Assembly: GCF_003351785.1 (NCBI RefSeq)
Contig: NZ_CP031230.1
Coordinates: 2,952,501 to 3,016,500, forward strand
DNA length: 64,000 nucleotides
Direction of reading: 5' to 3'
From: Sporosarcina sp. PTS2304
GTDB lineage: Bacteria > Bacillota > Bacilli > Bacillales_A > Planococcaceae
Shown here: in pieces, positions 29,301-37,900 of the stretch
Numbering within the stretch: position 1 is the stretch's first letter
Layout: every line of letters starts with the position of its first letter
Made by a program: the position numbers and the translations under genes
Notes under the pieces: generated by a model
What the model was told of the DNA's origin: nothing
The model's database searches: none
The model's input: only the letters and a program-made list of their open reading frames with translations

Positions 29301-29437
29301 CTAGCCGTAATACGGGCATTGGTTTGTTGAACACAGATCTCCGTTTAATACGTCAATTTGGTCACGGGTTAAAAATTGAAAGTGTCAAAGACGTGGGGAC
29401 GAAGGTATCGTTTATTGTTCCTCGTAACATGAAATGA
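26345..29437 (+). CDS. Hybrid sensor with two kinase modules (7TMR-DISM-HK-REC-LytS-type)
   Basis: 1030-residue membrane sensor. In order: N-terminal membrane helix; extracellular 7TMR-DISM sugar-binding-like beta domain (about 35-200, ISLNGEWGFFPY ... GYGSYHLRI); seven-helix membrane part (about 215-420); HisKA with His in NTSHELRNPLHS (about 442) and HATPase (FNLLHNAIKFTNHG, DTGIGM, FGLGLNIS); receiver domain (ILVVDDDP; Asp in ISDVMMP, about 752); and a second, LytS/YesM-type kinase with its own His in QIRPHFLFNALN (about 839) and HATPase (PLVENAIHHG, DDGVGM, NTGIGLLN). TTG at 26345 lies nine bases after AAGGGGG; ATG at 26339 is too close to it. No response regulator is adjacent; the SAPR regulator at 17901-19022 is the candidate partner. 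Confidence 0.88.
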   Translation: MATFTKKWRRGLMIVVVLLFALLLTGFRLQWIKTFNETGENPIIERGVLDLREWDFSDKNVISLNGEWGFFPYEHITTASLASDGVAERYIHTPGDWSEVLNPENQSPYGYGSYHLRILVTPDQDQTYGIQVPSVRSSSALYINGLFSGRSGEVADNKEDAHALNVPYSSSSIRADEEGVIEIILQATNFEDPRSSGLVRSIKFGYEENTLADVKLSTLLQVITAIIFFVHALFACILFIIGIRNRRLLYFALMLIASSISNIMGGDEKILLQYIEMNYTGSFKLSFSLLIIFGLAMVHCVKPQIQSLFKPLLPIYTVASIGIIVVVMILPLESLDFASTVSLSYVILSAAITALALLISKKEYSGGIWLALSSVALASHIGWWAYSLNTGLKVVYYPFDLIIAVICFAGVWFKQYHQMHLDTNQFAEELQRADKVKDEFLANTSHELRNPLHSILNMSVAILEREQSALQGRSVKDLEAVISVSRRMSVMVNELLDMTHLKEGNPKLEPGPCSLQAVTVGVIDMLEYMVEGKPVQMVNKIPNDFPLIVADEKRLTQIVFNLLHNAIKFTNHGEITIQTFIQEGKAQISISDTGIGMEKEVLKNIFEPYVQGRNREDGGFGLGLNISQKLVMLHGSILQVHSVLDEGSTFSFQIPLAHSEAISNMHSQIQSSMEFSDESDMKKTHLEESIVEEHVAVDLERPRILVVDDDPINLQVIDTILAAEKYNVKTVLNGIEALILLDKKEWDLVISDVMMPHMSGYDLTKQIRERFSIMELPILLLTARSQPKDIENGFLAGANDYVQKPIDALEFKSRVRALTNVKQSMQEKLQIEAAWLQAQIRPHFLFNALNTIMALSEIDLERMQKVLGAFSQLLRGKFKFTNLNELVPLEDELELIQAYLLIEKERFVDRLHVIWEKDEDLAVVIPSLTIQPLVENAIHHGIMKRPEGGRLTIRISQVDTHIEISVEDDGVGMEKSEVAGILKKTASRNTGIGLLNTDLRLIRQFGHGLKIESVKDVGTKVSFIVPRNMK

Positions 29438-29695
29438 TGGCGAATAGTTAAGATGAGGAAACAAGCCGATACTGGGGTCGATTTTTGAAAGTTCAAGAGT
29501 TGATTAGATATGGTTGTGAAGCTTAAGGAATTATGATTTTGCAGGGATGCGTGGGCAGGGATCATAATTCATTTGCGTTAACAGACAGTTGGTTAAGAAG
29601 GCTATCCGATGGGAAAAATACACTGCAAGGCCTTGCCAATAAACCGGCTGCGCTTTGCTCATTCTTTCGGTCTCCGTATATACGCTTAGATAAGT

Positions 29696-29753
29696 GGTAC
29701 CTAGTCCGCATACAATTCTAAATCATTTCTGAGTTGTGTGAGGGCCTGGTACC
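29696..29753. repeat. GGTACC-ended REP-like hairpin
   Basis: 58-bp imperfect palindrome with GGTACC at both ends; CTAGTCCGCATACAATTCTA pairs with GAGTTGTGTGAGGGCCTGG allowing mismatches. It looks like the abundant intergenic hairpins of Bacillales genomes. Lies in the gap after the hybrid kinase and could stop transcription there. The remainder of 29438-29695 shows no gene. Confidence 0.55.
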
Positions 29754-29953
29754 TTAATAATTAACACCATTTTCCTTAAGTTTTTATAGGTTTGAATCAG
29801 ATTGATAGTATCTAAGTTTTGTTTATAAAACTGATCAACAGTTCCGCAAAAATCATTAAACACTTGTGCAAATACATTCTTAACCGTACAGCTATCAAGA
29901 ATAAATCTGTGATTATATAAGATGAGAATAAAAAGCTGCATTCATCTTAAAAA

Positions 29954-30080
29954 GTTGCTGTCCGTTACAGGCGGACGCTTTCCGCGGGCACGGCCTCAGC
30001 CGCTTCCCTCGCTGCGCTCAGTCCAGGGTCTTCGGCTCGTGCTGTTCCCGCAGGAGTCGCCGCCTGTAACGGACAGCGAC
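29954..30080. repeat. 127-bp GC-rich interspersed palindrome
   Basis: Outer arms of about 20 bp (GCTGTCCGTTACAGGCGG and CCGCCTGTAACGGACAGC) enclose a GC-rich centre with inner pairings (GCTTTCCGCGGG with CCCGCAGGAG). Base composition is very unlike the AT-rich surroundings. Member of a repeat family seen several times in this window; not coding. Sits just outside the left end of the IS4-type element. Confidence 0.75.
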
Positions 30081-30136
30081 TAAGTGTGGTACAAGCAAAA
30101 TTACTTTCCATGCAGAAAATTTAACTCATCATATAT

Positions 30137-31471
30137 CACTAGTGTCGCATTAAAATAACGAGTTGGAGCATCGAACTCTGAATACTCTTTACTTACTCTT
30201 TTCCATAAAAAAATCCATTATAATGGGTTGGAGGCAGTAATCCATCCAAATCCATACATAAAGGACAATCTCATGGATAAGATTACACGAAAAACAGTAT
30301 TTATGGAATGGGCTACACCGATTTCCAATGAACTATTTGCGGAACAGGTTCAGATTCATTGTCTTGATCACAATACTAAGAAGCTGCATATGACTTCGTT
30401 TATGGACTTACTTTTGTACGCACAGCTTCATGAGACGGAAAGTTTACGCGCCGTCAGTGACAGTGTCTTTTCCGAAGAACTACAGGAAGCCAGGAACTTG
30501 GATTCCATCAGCTTCTCACAACTTAGCAGGCGTTTACGACAGGTGCCGACGGAATTCTTTCAGGCCATTTTTCATGATTTGGTCTCACAGATCCACTGCG
30601 CTACTGATTTCCAGACACGTCGCAACCGGACAACTCCACTGAAAATTATCGATTCCAGCACGCTGCCTTTGAACTTGAATCATCACCGATGGGCAGAATT
30701 TCGAAAAACGAAGTCCGGTATCAAGCTCCATCTACGCCTTGTGTTTATGAAAAATGGTTGTTCCTACCCTGATCAGGCGGTCTTGACGAACGCCAAAGAA
30801 CACGACCGCGGTCAACTGGAGATTCTGGTCGATGATAAGGAATGTCTGTATGTGTTCGACCGCGGCTATTTGGATTACGAACGGTTTGACCTCATGACAG
30901 ATGAGGGGTATTTCTTCGTCTCTCGTCTGCGGAAAAATGCAGTTGTCCGTTCGCTCGAATACTTCGAGTTGCCAGAAGATACCCTGGTATTATCGGATGA
31001 AATGGTTGTGATGGGCACAACGCAAAATCGGTTTGACTTATCTGCCGACGAAATCACAGATCTGTATAAATCGCGCTGGGCTATTGAACTGTTCTTCAAA
31101 TGGATGAAACAGCATTTGAACATCAAGAAGTTCTACGCGCAAAACCAGCAGGGCGTACACAACCAAGTGTATCTTGCGATGATCGTCTACTGCTTGAATG
31201 TGCTAGCGCAGTTACAAACAAAAAGTGAGCGAATTTACTTGCAGTTCAGCGGCTATTTAAAGGTGTCTTTGTGGAAGTCCGCGCATATCTGGCTGCGAAA
31301 AATCGAAGGCAAAAGCGTGCCGTAACGAGGCAATTCGTTTCTGTCACAGTAGTCAAAAGGTATAGTGAAAAAATGGATGTTGACTGTCTCTGTTCAGCTG
31401 TCTTCGTTTTTTTCCTTAAGGACAGAAAAGTGTAGACAGAATATTAAGAACTTATTTGTGCGATGCTAGTG
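30137..31471 (+). mobile_element. IS4-family insertion sequence, apparently complete
   Basis: About 1335 bp. The left end begins CACTAGTGTCGCATTAAAATAA, and the right end, read in reverse, begins CACTAGCATCGCACAAATAAG: imperfect inverted repeats of about 20 bp. One transposase gene fills most of it; about 140 bp of non-coding sequence follow the gene. No clear target duplication was found at the flanks, so exact ends could be off by a few bases. It separates the hybrid kinase region from the Wadjet operon. Confidence 0.7.
30273..31325 (+). CDS. IS4-family transposase
   Basis: 350-residue DDE transposase, full length with no frame break. Catalytic Asp in KIIDSSTLPLN, second Asp in YVFDRGYLDYE, and the IS4 Y-x2-R-x3-E-x6-K signature (YKSRWAIELFFKWMK) giving the Glu. 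ATG at 30273 follows AAAGGAC by seven bases; the longer frame starting with TTG at 30228 has no site. Looks active. Different in composition (more GC) from the neighbouring genes. Confidence 0.92.
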   Translation: MDKITRKTVFMEWATPISNELFAEQVQIHCLDHNTKKLHMTSFMDLLLYAQLHETESLRAVSDSVFSEELQEARNLDSISFSQLSRRLRQVPTEFFQAIFHDLVSQIHCATDFQTRRNRTTPLKIIDSSTLPLNLNHHRWAEFRKTKSGIKLHLRLVFMKNGCSYPDQAVLTNAKEHDRGQLEILVDDKECLYVFDRGYLDYERFDLMTDEGYFFVSRLRKNAVVRSLEYFELPEDTLVLSDEMVVMGTTQNRFDLSADEITDLYKSRWAIELFFKWMKQHLNIKKFYAQNQQGVHNQVYLAMIVYCLNVLAQLQTKSERIYLQFSGYLKVSLWKSAHIWLRKIEGKSVP

Positions 31472-31536
31472 AATTTGCATGAATACAAGAGAGTTTCGAA
31501 AGGCCGAACTGTACGGAAAATAAAGCTAAGTAGTTG

Positions 31537-31566
31537 AACTAGGGATTTTAAATCTCTAGTTTTTTT
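31537..31566 (+). terminator. Terminator between IS and Wadjet operon
   Basis: AACTAGGGATTT and AAATCTCTAGTT arms, followed by seven T. It would shield the Wadjet operon from reading through out of the insertion sequence. The rest of 31472-31718 is AT-rich and probably holds the Wadjet promoter. Confidence 0.75.
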
Positions 31567-31718
31567 CGTAATTGCTAGTGAGATCACGTTAAAAATAGAC
31601 GTACAACATATCAAGGAAAGACAATTACACCTATGATAGAATTAAAATACGCACTAGAAATTATAACTGAAAAATCAAAATCTATTCATTTAAAATACAG
31701 TTAAAAAAGGTGAACTCA

Positions 31719-32741
31719 ATGGAGAATCATATCCGTACATTTTTACTAAATTTAAAAAAGAAAACGGTCACATTACACGAACTAGAACAATTTTGTTCCT
31801 CTCTTAACTATGCGACATTTTCGGAACTTATTTTATCTCTTGAATCAGACAATGTCCTTACACCAATCAAATCACACGGAACGAATAATAAACAGCCTGC
31901 TTTGGGACTCGGATATCGTATCCATCTTCAATCGCTTCAACAGCAATTTCACAAAGAACTTGTGGCGGCAAGGATCCAACTCCATCCATTCATACGAATC
32001 GAAACATATTTTAACTTACCATTTGAACGCTGGCATGGAGATTATCCTTATCTGAAAGCTATTCATGCCTACCTAAACCGACAATCATTACCTACTACAT
32101 ATGCGGCAGCACCAGAACGTTCTTTTGAATTGGTATCAAACGAAAAGTGGATAACGGAGTTGGGAGGCAAGGAAGTTTTGGAGCGTATTGAACTTTGGGG
32201 TAAATTGTTAATCATTCCGGTTGCAGATCCACTCATGTTCGCAATCAATCCAAATAAAGTACAGGCGACTACGCAAATGCACTTAATTATTGAAAATAAA
32301 ACCACCTATCAAGCACTCTTACCCGTCTTACAAGACACAGACTTCTCGACACTTATTTATGGTGTAGGGAATAAAATTGTAAAAAGTATAGAGAACTTTC
32401 ACCACCAATATCCTGTACTAAACAGCGAACATAGCTTTTATTATTTTGGCGATATTGACTATGCGGGACTCACGATTTGGTATAATTTATCAAAGAAAGT
32501 TAAAATTCAGCCCGCATTACCATTCTATGAAGAAGCACTTTCTAAACCTTCGCCAAGTGGAAAGCAAAATCAAACACGAAACAATGAAGCTGTCGGTGCA
32601 TTTTCTTCCTATTTTCCGAAAGAGTTACAACAGCAAATAGAGCAATCGTTAGCTGATGGTATGTATTATCCGCAAGAAATTTTACAAACGAATGAATTAC
32701 AAACGATTTGGAGGGAAGCGAATTGGATGCCTACGAACTAA
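31719..32741 (+). CDS. jetD: Wadjet nuclease subunit JetD
   Basis: 340 residues. C-terminal Toprim-like nuclease domain related to topoisomerase VI A subunit: metal-binding Glu in LIIENKTTY (about residue 190) and Asp pair in YFGDIDYAGL (about 244); N-terminal half helical, with a winged-helix-like region (DUF3322/DUF2220 type). In Wadjet systems JetD cuts closed circular plasmid DNA after the JetABC loop extruder has stalled on it. ATG at 31719 is chosen for the spacing to AAAGGTG; GTG at 31710 overlaps the site. First gene of the operon here, unlike type I systems where it is last. Overlaps jetA by 19 bases. Confidence 0.88.
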   Translation: MENHIRTFLLNLKKKTVTLHELEQFCSSLNYATFSELILSLESDNVLTPIKSHGTNNKQPALGLGYRIHLQSLQQQFHKELVAARIQLHPFIRIETYFNLPFERWHGDYPYLKAIHAYLNRQSLPTTYAAAPERSFELVSNEKWITELGGKEVLERIELWGKLLIIPVADPLMFAINPNKVQATTQMHLIIENKTTYQALLPVLQDTDFSTLIYGVGNKIVKSIENFHHQYPVLNSEHSFYYFGDIDYAGLTIWYNLSKKVKIQPALPFYEEALSKPSPSGKQNQTRNNEAVGAFSSYFPKELQQQIEQSLADGMYYPQEILQTNELQTIWREANWMPTN

Positions 32742-34225
32742 CATCAGGATATAAAGAACGTTTCACACGAATCGCCCTTTTCGAGCCCTTTCAAGATTTA
32801 AAACGTAAAACTATGCGGGATGACAAGGATAAAAAAGTTGATATCGCGGGAATGGGACTTCTTTGCTTGCTCTATTTTTTTGAACAGAAATTAATCCGAA
32901 ATACAAAAGTGGGAGTGAGGGAGCTAACTGCGTTTTTGGAAATGAAAACTGGTGCTGTGTACGCACTTTCTCCTGCCAGATGGGAAAGTTTAAGTCGGGA
33001 TGTGCTTCAAGTTTTTCGTCCTCCGACGGGCAAGCGCTATAGCGTTACCTATATGGATTGGGAAAGTGGGCAAGAGGAAATCATTAGTTTTTCATTTTTC
33101 AAGGCAAATACATTTGATGTGAAAACGAATACTCAGTATTACACACTGGACGATGACGGACTTGAACTGGTCTTCGCAACAAAAGAGTTTTATAGTGAGT
33201 TTCAACTTTCAATCAATCAATTATTATTGCGAAAACAACTTGAAAAAGGTGAATTCAAAGGGGCCTTACGCCAAATAAATGAAATGAGAATCGACGTTGA
33301 ATCGCTTGAAGAACGCATCCTACATTTAACGCATGAGTTGAAGAGAAATATTACATCCGAAGAAACATTTCAGCGATATTCTCGATTAATCGAAGATATT
33401 TTACTGCGTCTATCTATGGAACATGAAGAATTCGAAGCATTGCAAGAATTTGTCAATGAAACAAAAGAGAGGCTGTATTATAAGGATCATACGAAAAAAG
33501 AACAAGAAGCTTATGCGCTGATCCTGCAAATCTCAACACATTTAGAAGAAGTCCATCACCAACATGCAGACTTATTGCATGCTTGTACAGAGTTGAAAAC
33601 GAGCGCACTCCAAGCGGCTCAAGAAGCGCTCTACTTTGTGGGGATTGATTCCTTCAACTTTGACCAGGACATTACTTCAAGTGTGATTAGCACACCCCTC
33701 GCTTTGGAATCGATCAAAGGATTGGTAGCTCCGTTTTTATCTTTAGAACAAGCGAAGTTATGGTCTCCACTTACATTGTTTGCAGATCAGCAGATACGTG
33801 ATATTCGTGAAGATGTTAAAGGCTCAGACTTTTTAGAAGTAGAATCCAAAGAAGAAGAGGAATATGTCATGCTCATTCGCAACCAATATACCATACTATT
33901 TTCTCTGCTCCTTGAATGTATGGAAGAAGAAAAATCCATTACTTTGGATGAATTCATCTTATATATTCAACGCTCCTCATACATAGAAATGCTCGATTCT
34001 CGTATGTTTTATGATTTCTTTTTACTTCTTCATCATCGTTCTCCATTACTGCCGAATGATGAAGAGCAAAGCGAAGAAACACATGTGCTCGATGGCGTTC
34101 GGAGGTTATTGGAAGATCGAACGTTGGAGGTCGTTGAATGTAAAAATGTTCTTGCACCACATAAAAGATATTCAATTCAGAACATGGAAATAAAGATAGA
34201 GGAGGTAGATGATGATGTTATATGA
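32723..34225 (+). CDS. jetA: Wadjet subunit JetA (kleisin-like)
   Basis: 500 residues, MukF-like role: the kleisin that links the SMC heads in the Wadjet complex. The sequence is mostly helical with predicted coiled-coil in the middle (about 170-260, LEERILHLTHELKRNITSEE) and winged-helix-like ends; it matches proteins named Wadjet JetA family (formerly a DUF) rather than the DUF3375 form of type I. TTG at 32723 behind GGAGGGAA fits best; the open frame begins earlier at TTG 32708. It overlaps jetD by 19 bases and jetB by 11, a tight operon. Identity rests on context plus general likeness. Confidence 0.82.
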   Translation: MDAYELTSGYKERFTRIALFEPFQDLKRKTMRDDKDKKVDIAGMGLLCLLYFFEQKLIRNTKVGVRELTAFLEMKTGAVYALSPARWESLSRDVLQVFRPPTGKRYSVTYMDWESGQEEIISFSFFKANTFDVKTNTQYYTLDDDGLELVFATKEFYSEFQLSINQLLLRKQLEKGEFKGALRQINEMRIDVESLEERILHLTHELKRNITSEETFQRYSRLIEDILLRLSMEHEEFEALQEFVNETKERLYYKDHTKKEQEAYALILQISTHLEEVHHQHADLLHACTELKTSALQAAQEALYFVGIDSFNFDQDITSSVISTPLALESIKGLVAPFLSLEQAKLWSPLTLFADQQIRDIREDVKGSDFLEVESKEEEEYVMLIRNQYTILFSLLLECMEEEKSITLDEFILYIQRSSYIEMLDSRMFYDFFLLLHHRSPLLPNDEEQSEETHVLDGVRRLLEDRTLEVVECKNVLAPHKRYSIQNMEIKIEEVDDDVI

Positions 34226-34976
34226 AGCAGCAACCGTGCGTCAAACTTTTGAGATGTTTCAAATTCTATCGACTACTGGTAAAGCGGGGAAAACCCATTA
34301 TCATCTGTATCTTGCTGACGATAAGATCCGTGGACTAATCAATGAATTTGTTAAGAGTGTCGGTTGTGATCTTATTACGGTCGGTCAGGAATTATTGCTC
34401 ATTCCGACAGTCGGCGATTCTCCATTCCATGTAAGCAATGAGTACTTACGAAAAACCTATTTAAAGTCAGGCGCCACCAATGCGGATTTATATCTCCTTT
34501 ACTTCACAACACTTGTACTTTTTGGCGAGTTCTACAATAGTTATCTATCGCAAGAACCGACCCGTGATTTCATTCAAATAAGTGATTGGGTTATTGCAGT
34601 TCAACAGCGAATAGAAACGTTGAAAGAGCATGACGTAGAAGATTTGAAATCATGTTCTCTAGAATTCTCTTATAACTGGCAGACGATTATCGACAAATGG
34701 GACAGCATGGACGATTTAAAAGAGCAGGCTAAAAAGCAAACAGGCAATACTATTAGCCGGTTAAGTTTTCTAGATACGGTTCGACGTTTCTTGGTCGACC
34801 AAGGACTAGTTCAAGATATCGGAAATAACGAAATAAAGTTAACTGAAAAAGCAAAGACCGTCATTCAACGTTATTTTATGGATTTAGATTATAACCGTGG
34901 CATATTGGAATTTCTTTATCGCAAGGAAGCTGAAAAAAAGGAGGATTCAAGCGATGCCGACAATCTCGAAGATTAG
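34215..34976 (+). CDS. jetB: Wadjet subunit JetB (MukE-like)
   Basis: 253 residues, the small KITE/MukE-like winged-helix partner that binds the kleisin. Ends with a winged-helix-like part (ISRLSFLDTVRRFLVDQGLVQDIGNNEIKLTEKAKTVIQRYF) and an acidic tail. Three ATGs in a row (34209, 34212, 34215) follow AGAGGAGGT; 34215 has the best spacing (8 bases). Lies between jetA and jetC with overlaps on both sides. Recognised mainly from its place in the operon and size. Confidence 0.8.
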   Translation: MLYEAATVRQTFEMFQILSTTGKAGKTHYHLYLADDKIRGLINEFVKSVGCDLITVGQELLLIPTVGDSPFHVSNEYLRKTYLKSGATNADLYLLYFTTLVLFGEFYNSYLSQEPTRDFIQISDWVIAVQQRIETLKEHDVEDLKSCSLEFSYNWQTIIDKWDSMDDLKEQAKKQTGNTISRLSFLDTVRRFLVDQGLVQDIGNNEIKLTEKAKTVIQRYFMDLDYNRGILEFLYRKEAEKKEDSSDADNLED

Positions 34977-37900
34977 GTTTACAAACGTAGTCTATGAAAA
35001 TGGAGACAAGCGCTATAACGACGAAGTTTTTCTTTTTGACGGACATAACGGGGCTGTAGTATTAGAAAATGGTGGCGGTAAGACGGTTTTTATTCAAACA
35101 GCATTGCAAGCAATCATTCCGCATGTTCAAGTAGCGAATCGGAAAATGAAAGACACGTTACGGTTAGATGAAGGACCCGCGCATATCGCCATTGAATGGA
35201 TATTAAGCGAAAAACCGCGGCGTTATGGATTGACATGCGTGACACTTTTTATGACGAAGGAAAGTTTAGATTCGTTGAAATATGTATATGAATACAGTTC
35301 GGAAGACGCGCATTCCATTGAAAACCTACCCTTTATTCGTGGGAAGCGTCCGGCGGAAAAAGGTGAAATGCAGGATTATTACAATCAGATGGACAAGCAG
35401 CAAATGAATGCCCATACGTTTGATACGAAAGAACGCTATATCGCACACTTAGAAGAAAACTTCCATATCGTTTCTTCTGAATGGGAAAGCATCGTCAAGA
35501 TCAACAGCGGAGAAGGTGACGTAGAACGCTTCTTTGATGATTGTCGAACGACTGGACAATTGGTCGATCGATTGCTAATTCCTACTATTGAAGAAGGCAT
35601 GGCTGGGTTTGAGTCCGATAAATTCGCTATTAGTTTTGAATCACGCTTGAACTCATTTCAGGAATATAAACATTTCCAAGACAAGTTAGGTGAATATCGT
35701 AAAATACAGACACGGTTGGACGAGTTAACTACTCACTTTGAACGTCTAGAGCAGAAAAGAACGGTCTACGTGCAAAGCAAAATGACCGCAAAAGCATATG
35801 CTCAATATGCCGATAAAGAGCATGCTAGTTTCCAAGATGAATTGCAAGAAGCTGATGTAGCGCTTGATGGATTAGAAGTAGATAAAAAGGTGCTGACTCA
35901 TCGTGAAAAATCTCTTGCGATTGCTGTCGAACAAGACAAACTGAAGGAATTGGAAGAACAGTTACGTACTTTGCAAAGTGAGTCAAGGAAAGCTGAAGCA
36001 AAATGGAGGGCGGTCAAAACACAACTTGACCACTTACGACTTGCAGATCAGTTGCAACAACAGGAAGCTTTATCATCACGAATCGAACGTTTACAACAAG
36101 AATTGCTAGTTTGGGATGAAAAGGTTGAATCTGAAGACGCGCTTGAACAATTCCAAGCGGTGGGACAACAACTTGCTGGAGCATTTGAAAAGAAGAAAGC
36201 AACGTTTGAAAAGAAGTTGAAAAGTAGTAATGGAGAATTACGGCAAATTAAAAATAATATACAGCAAGAAACGGAAACCGTTAAGAGTTTACAAAAAAAA
36301 ATTGATACAAGTCGCTTAAACGAACATGCGGAAAGTATAATGATTTCGAATTTACAAAGAGAAATGGAGGAGGTTGAAAAAGAAATTCTTCTCGATCAAT
36401 CCCATATTTCGATAGAAGAACAACAAAAGCTGTGGAACAATGAGCATGTGCAACTGGATGAAAAAATCATTGGGCTGAAAAATCGTAATAAACAGTTGAA
36501 AATACTTTCGGAAAAAGCGGTGGAGGAACAGGATGATCAACAACAGCAATTGAAAGATGTACGCAGATATTTCACGGAAAAGAAGATGCATGTCAAGGAG
36601 ATTCTGGGTGAGGAGCAACTAGTAATAGCCAAGTTGCAAGAGTCATCAATAGTGTGGACAAATCTTGATTCTATTTATGATCGTCAAGAATCGATCGAAC
36701 AGTCTGTACAGGAAGATATCATTAGATATACTAGTCAATTTGAAATGTTGTTGGCAGATGAACGTGCTGCAACACGTCTTTACGATGACTATAAAGACCA
36801 ACAATACTTTTTTGCAGATGCAGTTCTAGCTGACCAATTGAACCGTTGGCAAAACCAGTTTTCCTTTTTACAGACGGGTATCGAATTTATGATGAACTTG
36901 AAAATGGAAGAGACCTTAACAGAAGACTATCCGTTTTGGGCAATGGCTTTGATCACAATAGAAAAAGAAAAGCCTTCTCTACTAAAGAAATTGCAGGATA
37001 GCCAAAAAGAATTACAATTCCCTGTACATATTTTGACATTAGATGAAGCAACAGCTATTGTGCAGGGAGGAAAAAGTCATGAGGTCGACTGGATTACACC
37101 GGCACATTGGACGTCCGCGTTGACTAGTGAAGCATTCGAGGAATGGAAAAAGGACATTCGAAACAAAGCAGAAGCTGCCACGGAAATTCGGAAAAGTCTT
37201 CATTTGGAACTGGAACAACGGAAGAGATTATATGAGGCATTCCAACACTTCATTCAACGTTATCCACTCAGTTATAAACAGAAATTACAACTCGAAGTGA
37301 ATGAATTGCAACGGAAAGAATTTGAGTTGGACAAACAGATGACTAAAAATCGGGAACAAATTTCTAGTTACCAGCAAGAAATGGAAAATAACAGAAACCA
37401 AATCGATAACTTAACGAATGAGCTACAGGGATTCACGATATATATAGAAAAAGCTAAAAATTATTTGAAGAAAAAACGAAAAAAATTAGAACATGAAAAA
37501 ACAAAAAAGTATTACGAAGAGGAAATCCTTACGTTCACAAAGGATAAGAAAAAAGCTGATCGTTATCTTGATGAACGTCAGGAGGATTTGAATGATACGG
37601 AAAGCATCATTCGGGAAACAGAAGCACAACTTGCGAAAGAAGTCATTGATCATCCGCTCTTTGCTAAAGTAAAGCATGAACGTACTATGTTCTCTAACCG
37701 ACCAATAAAAATTATAATGGAAGAGTATGAAGAGTGGGAACGAAAAGTGTCAGGCTTAGTAGCTGAACAGAATGTAGTCAAACGTGAATTACAAGGCGCA
37801 ATGGAACAATTGGAAGGTGTAGTACTACAAATTGAAAGTATTACGTTAGACAATCCAATGATTTTGAAAGACGTGGGGGATTTCCCTTCCAACGGGAAAG

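Noticed and set aside
29533..29721. 62-codon frame after the hybrid kinase
   Set aside because: Overlaps a palindromic repeat, no ribosome binding site and no likeness to a known protein.
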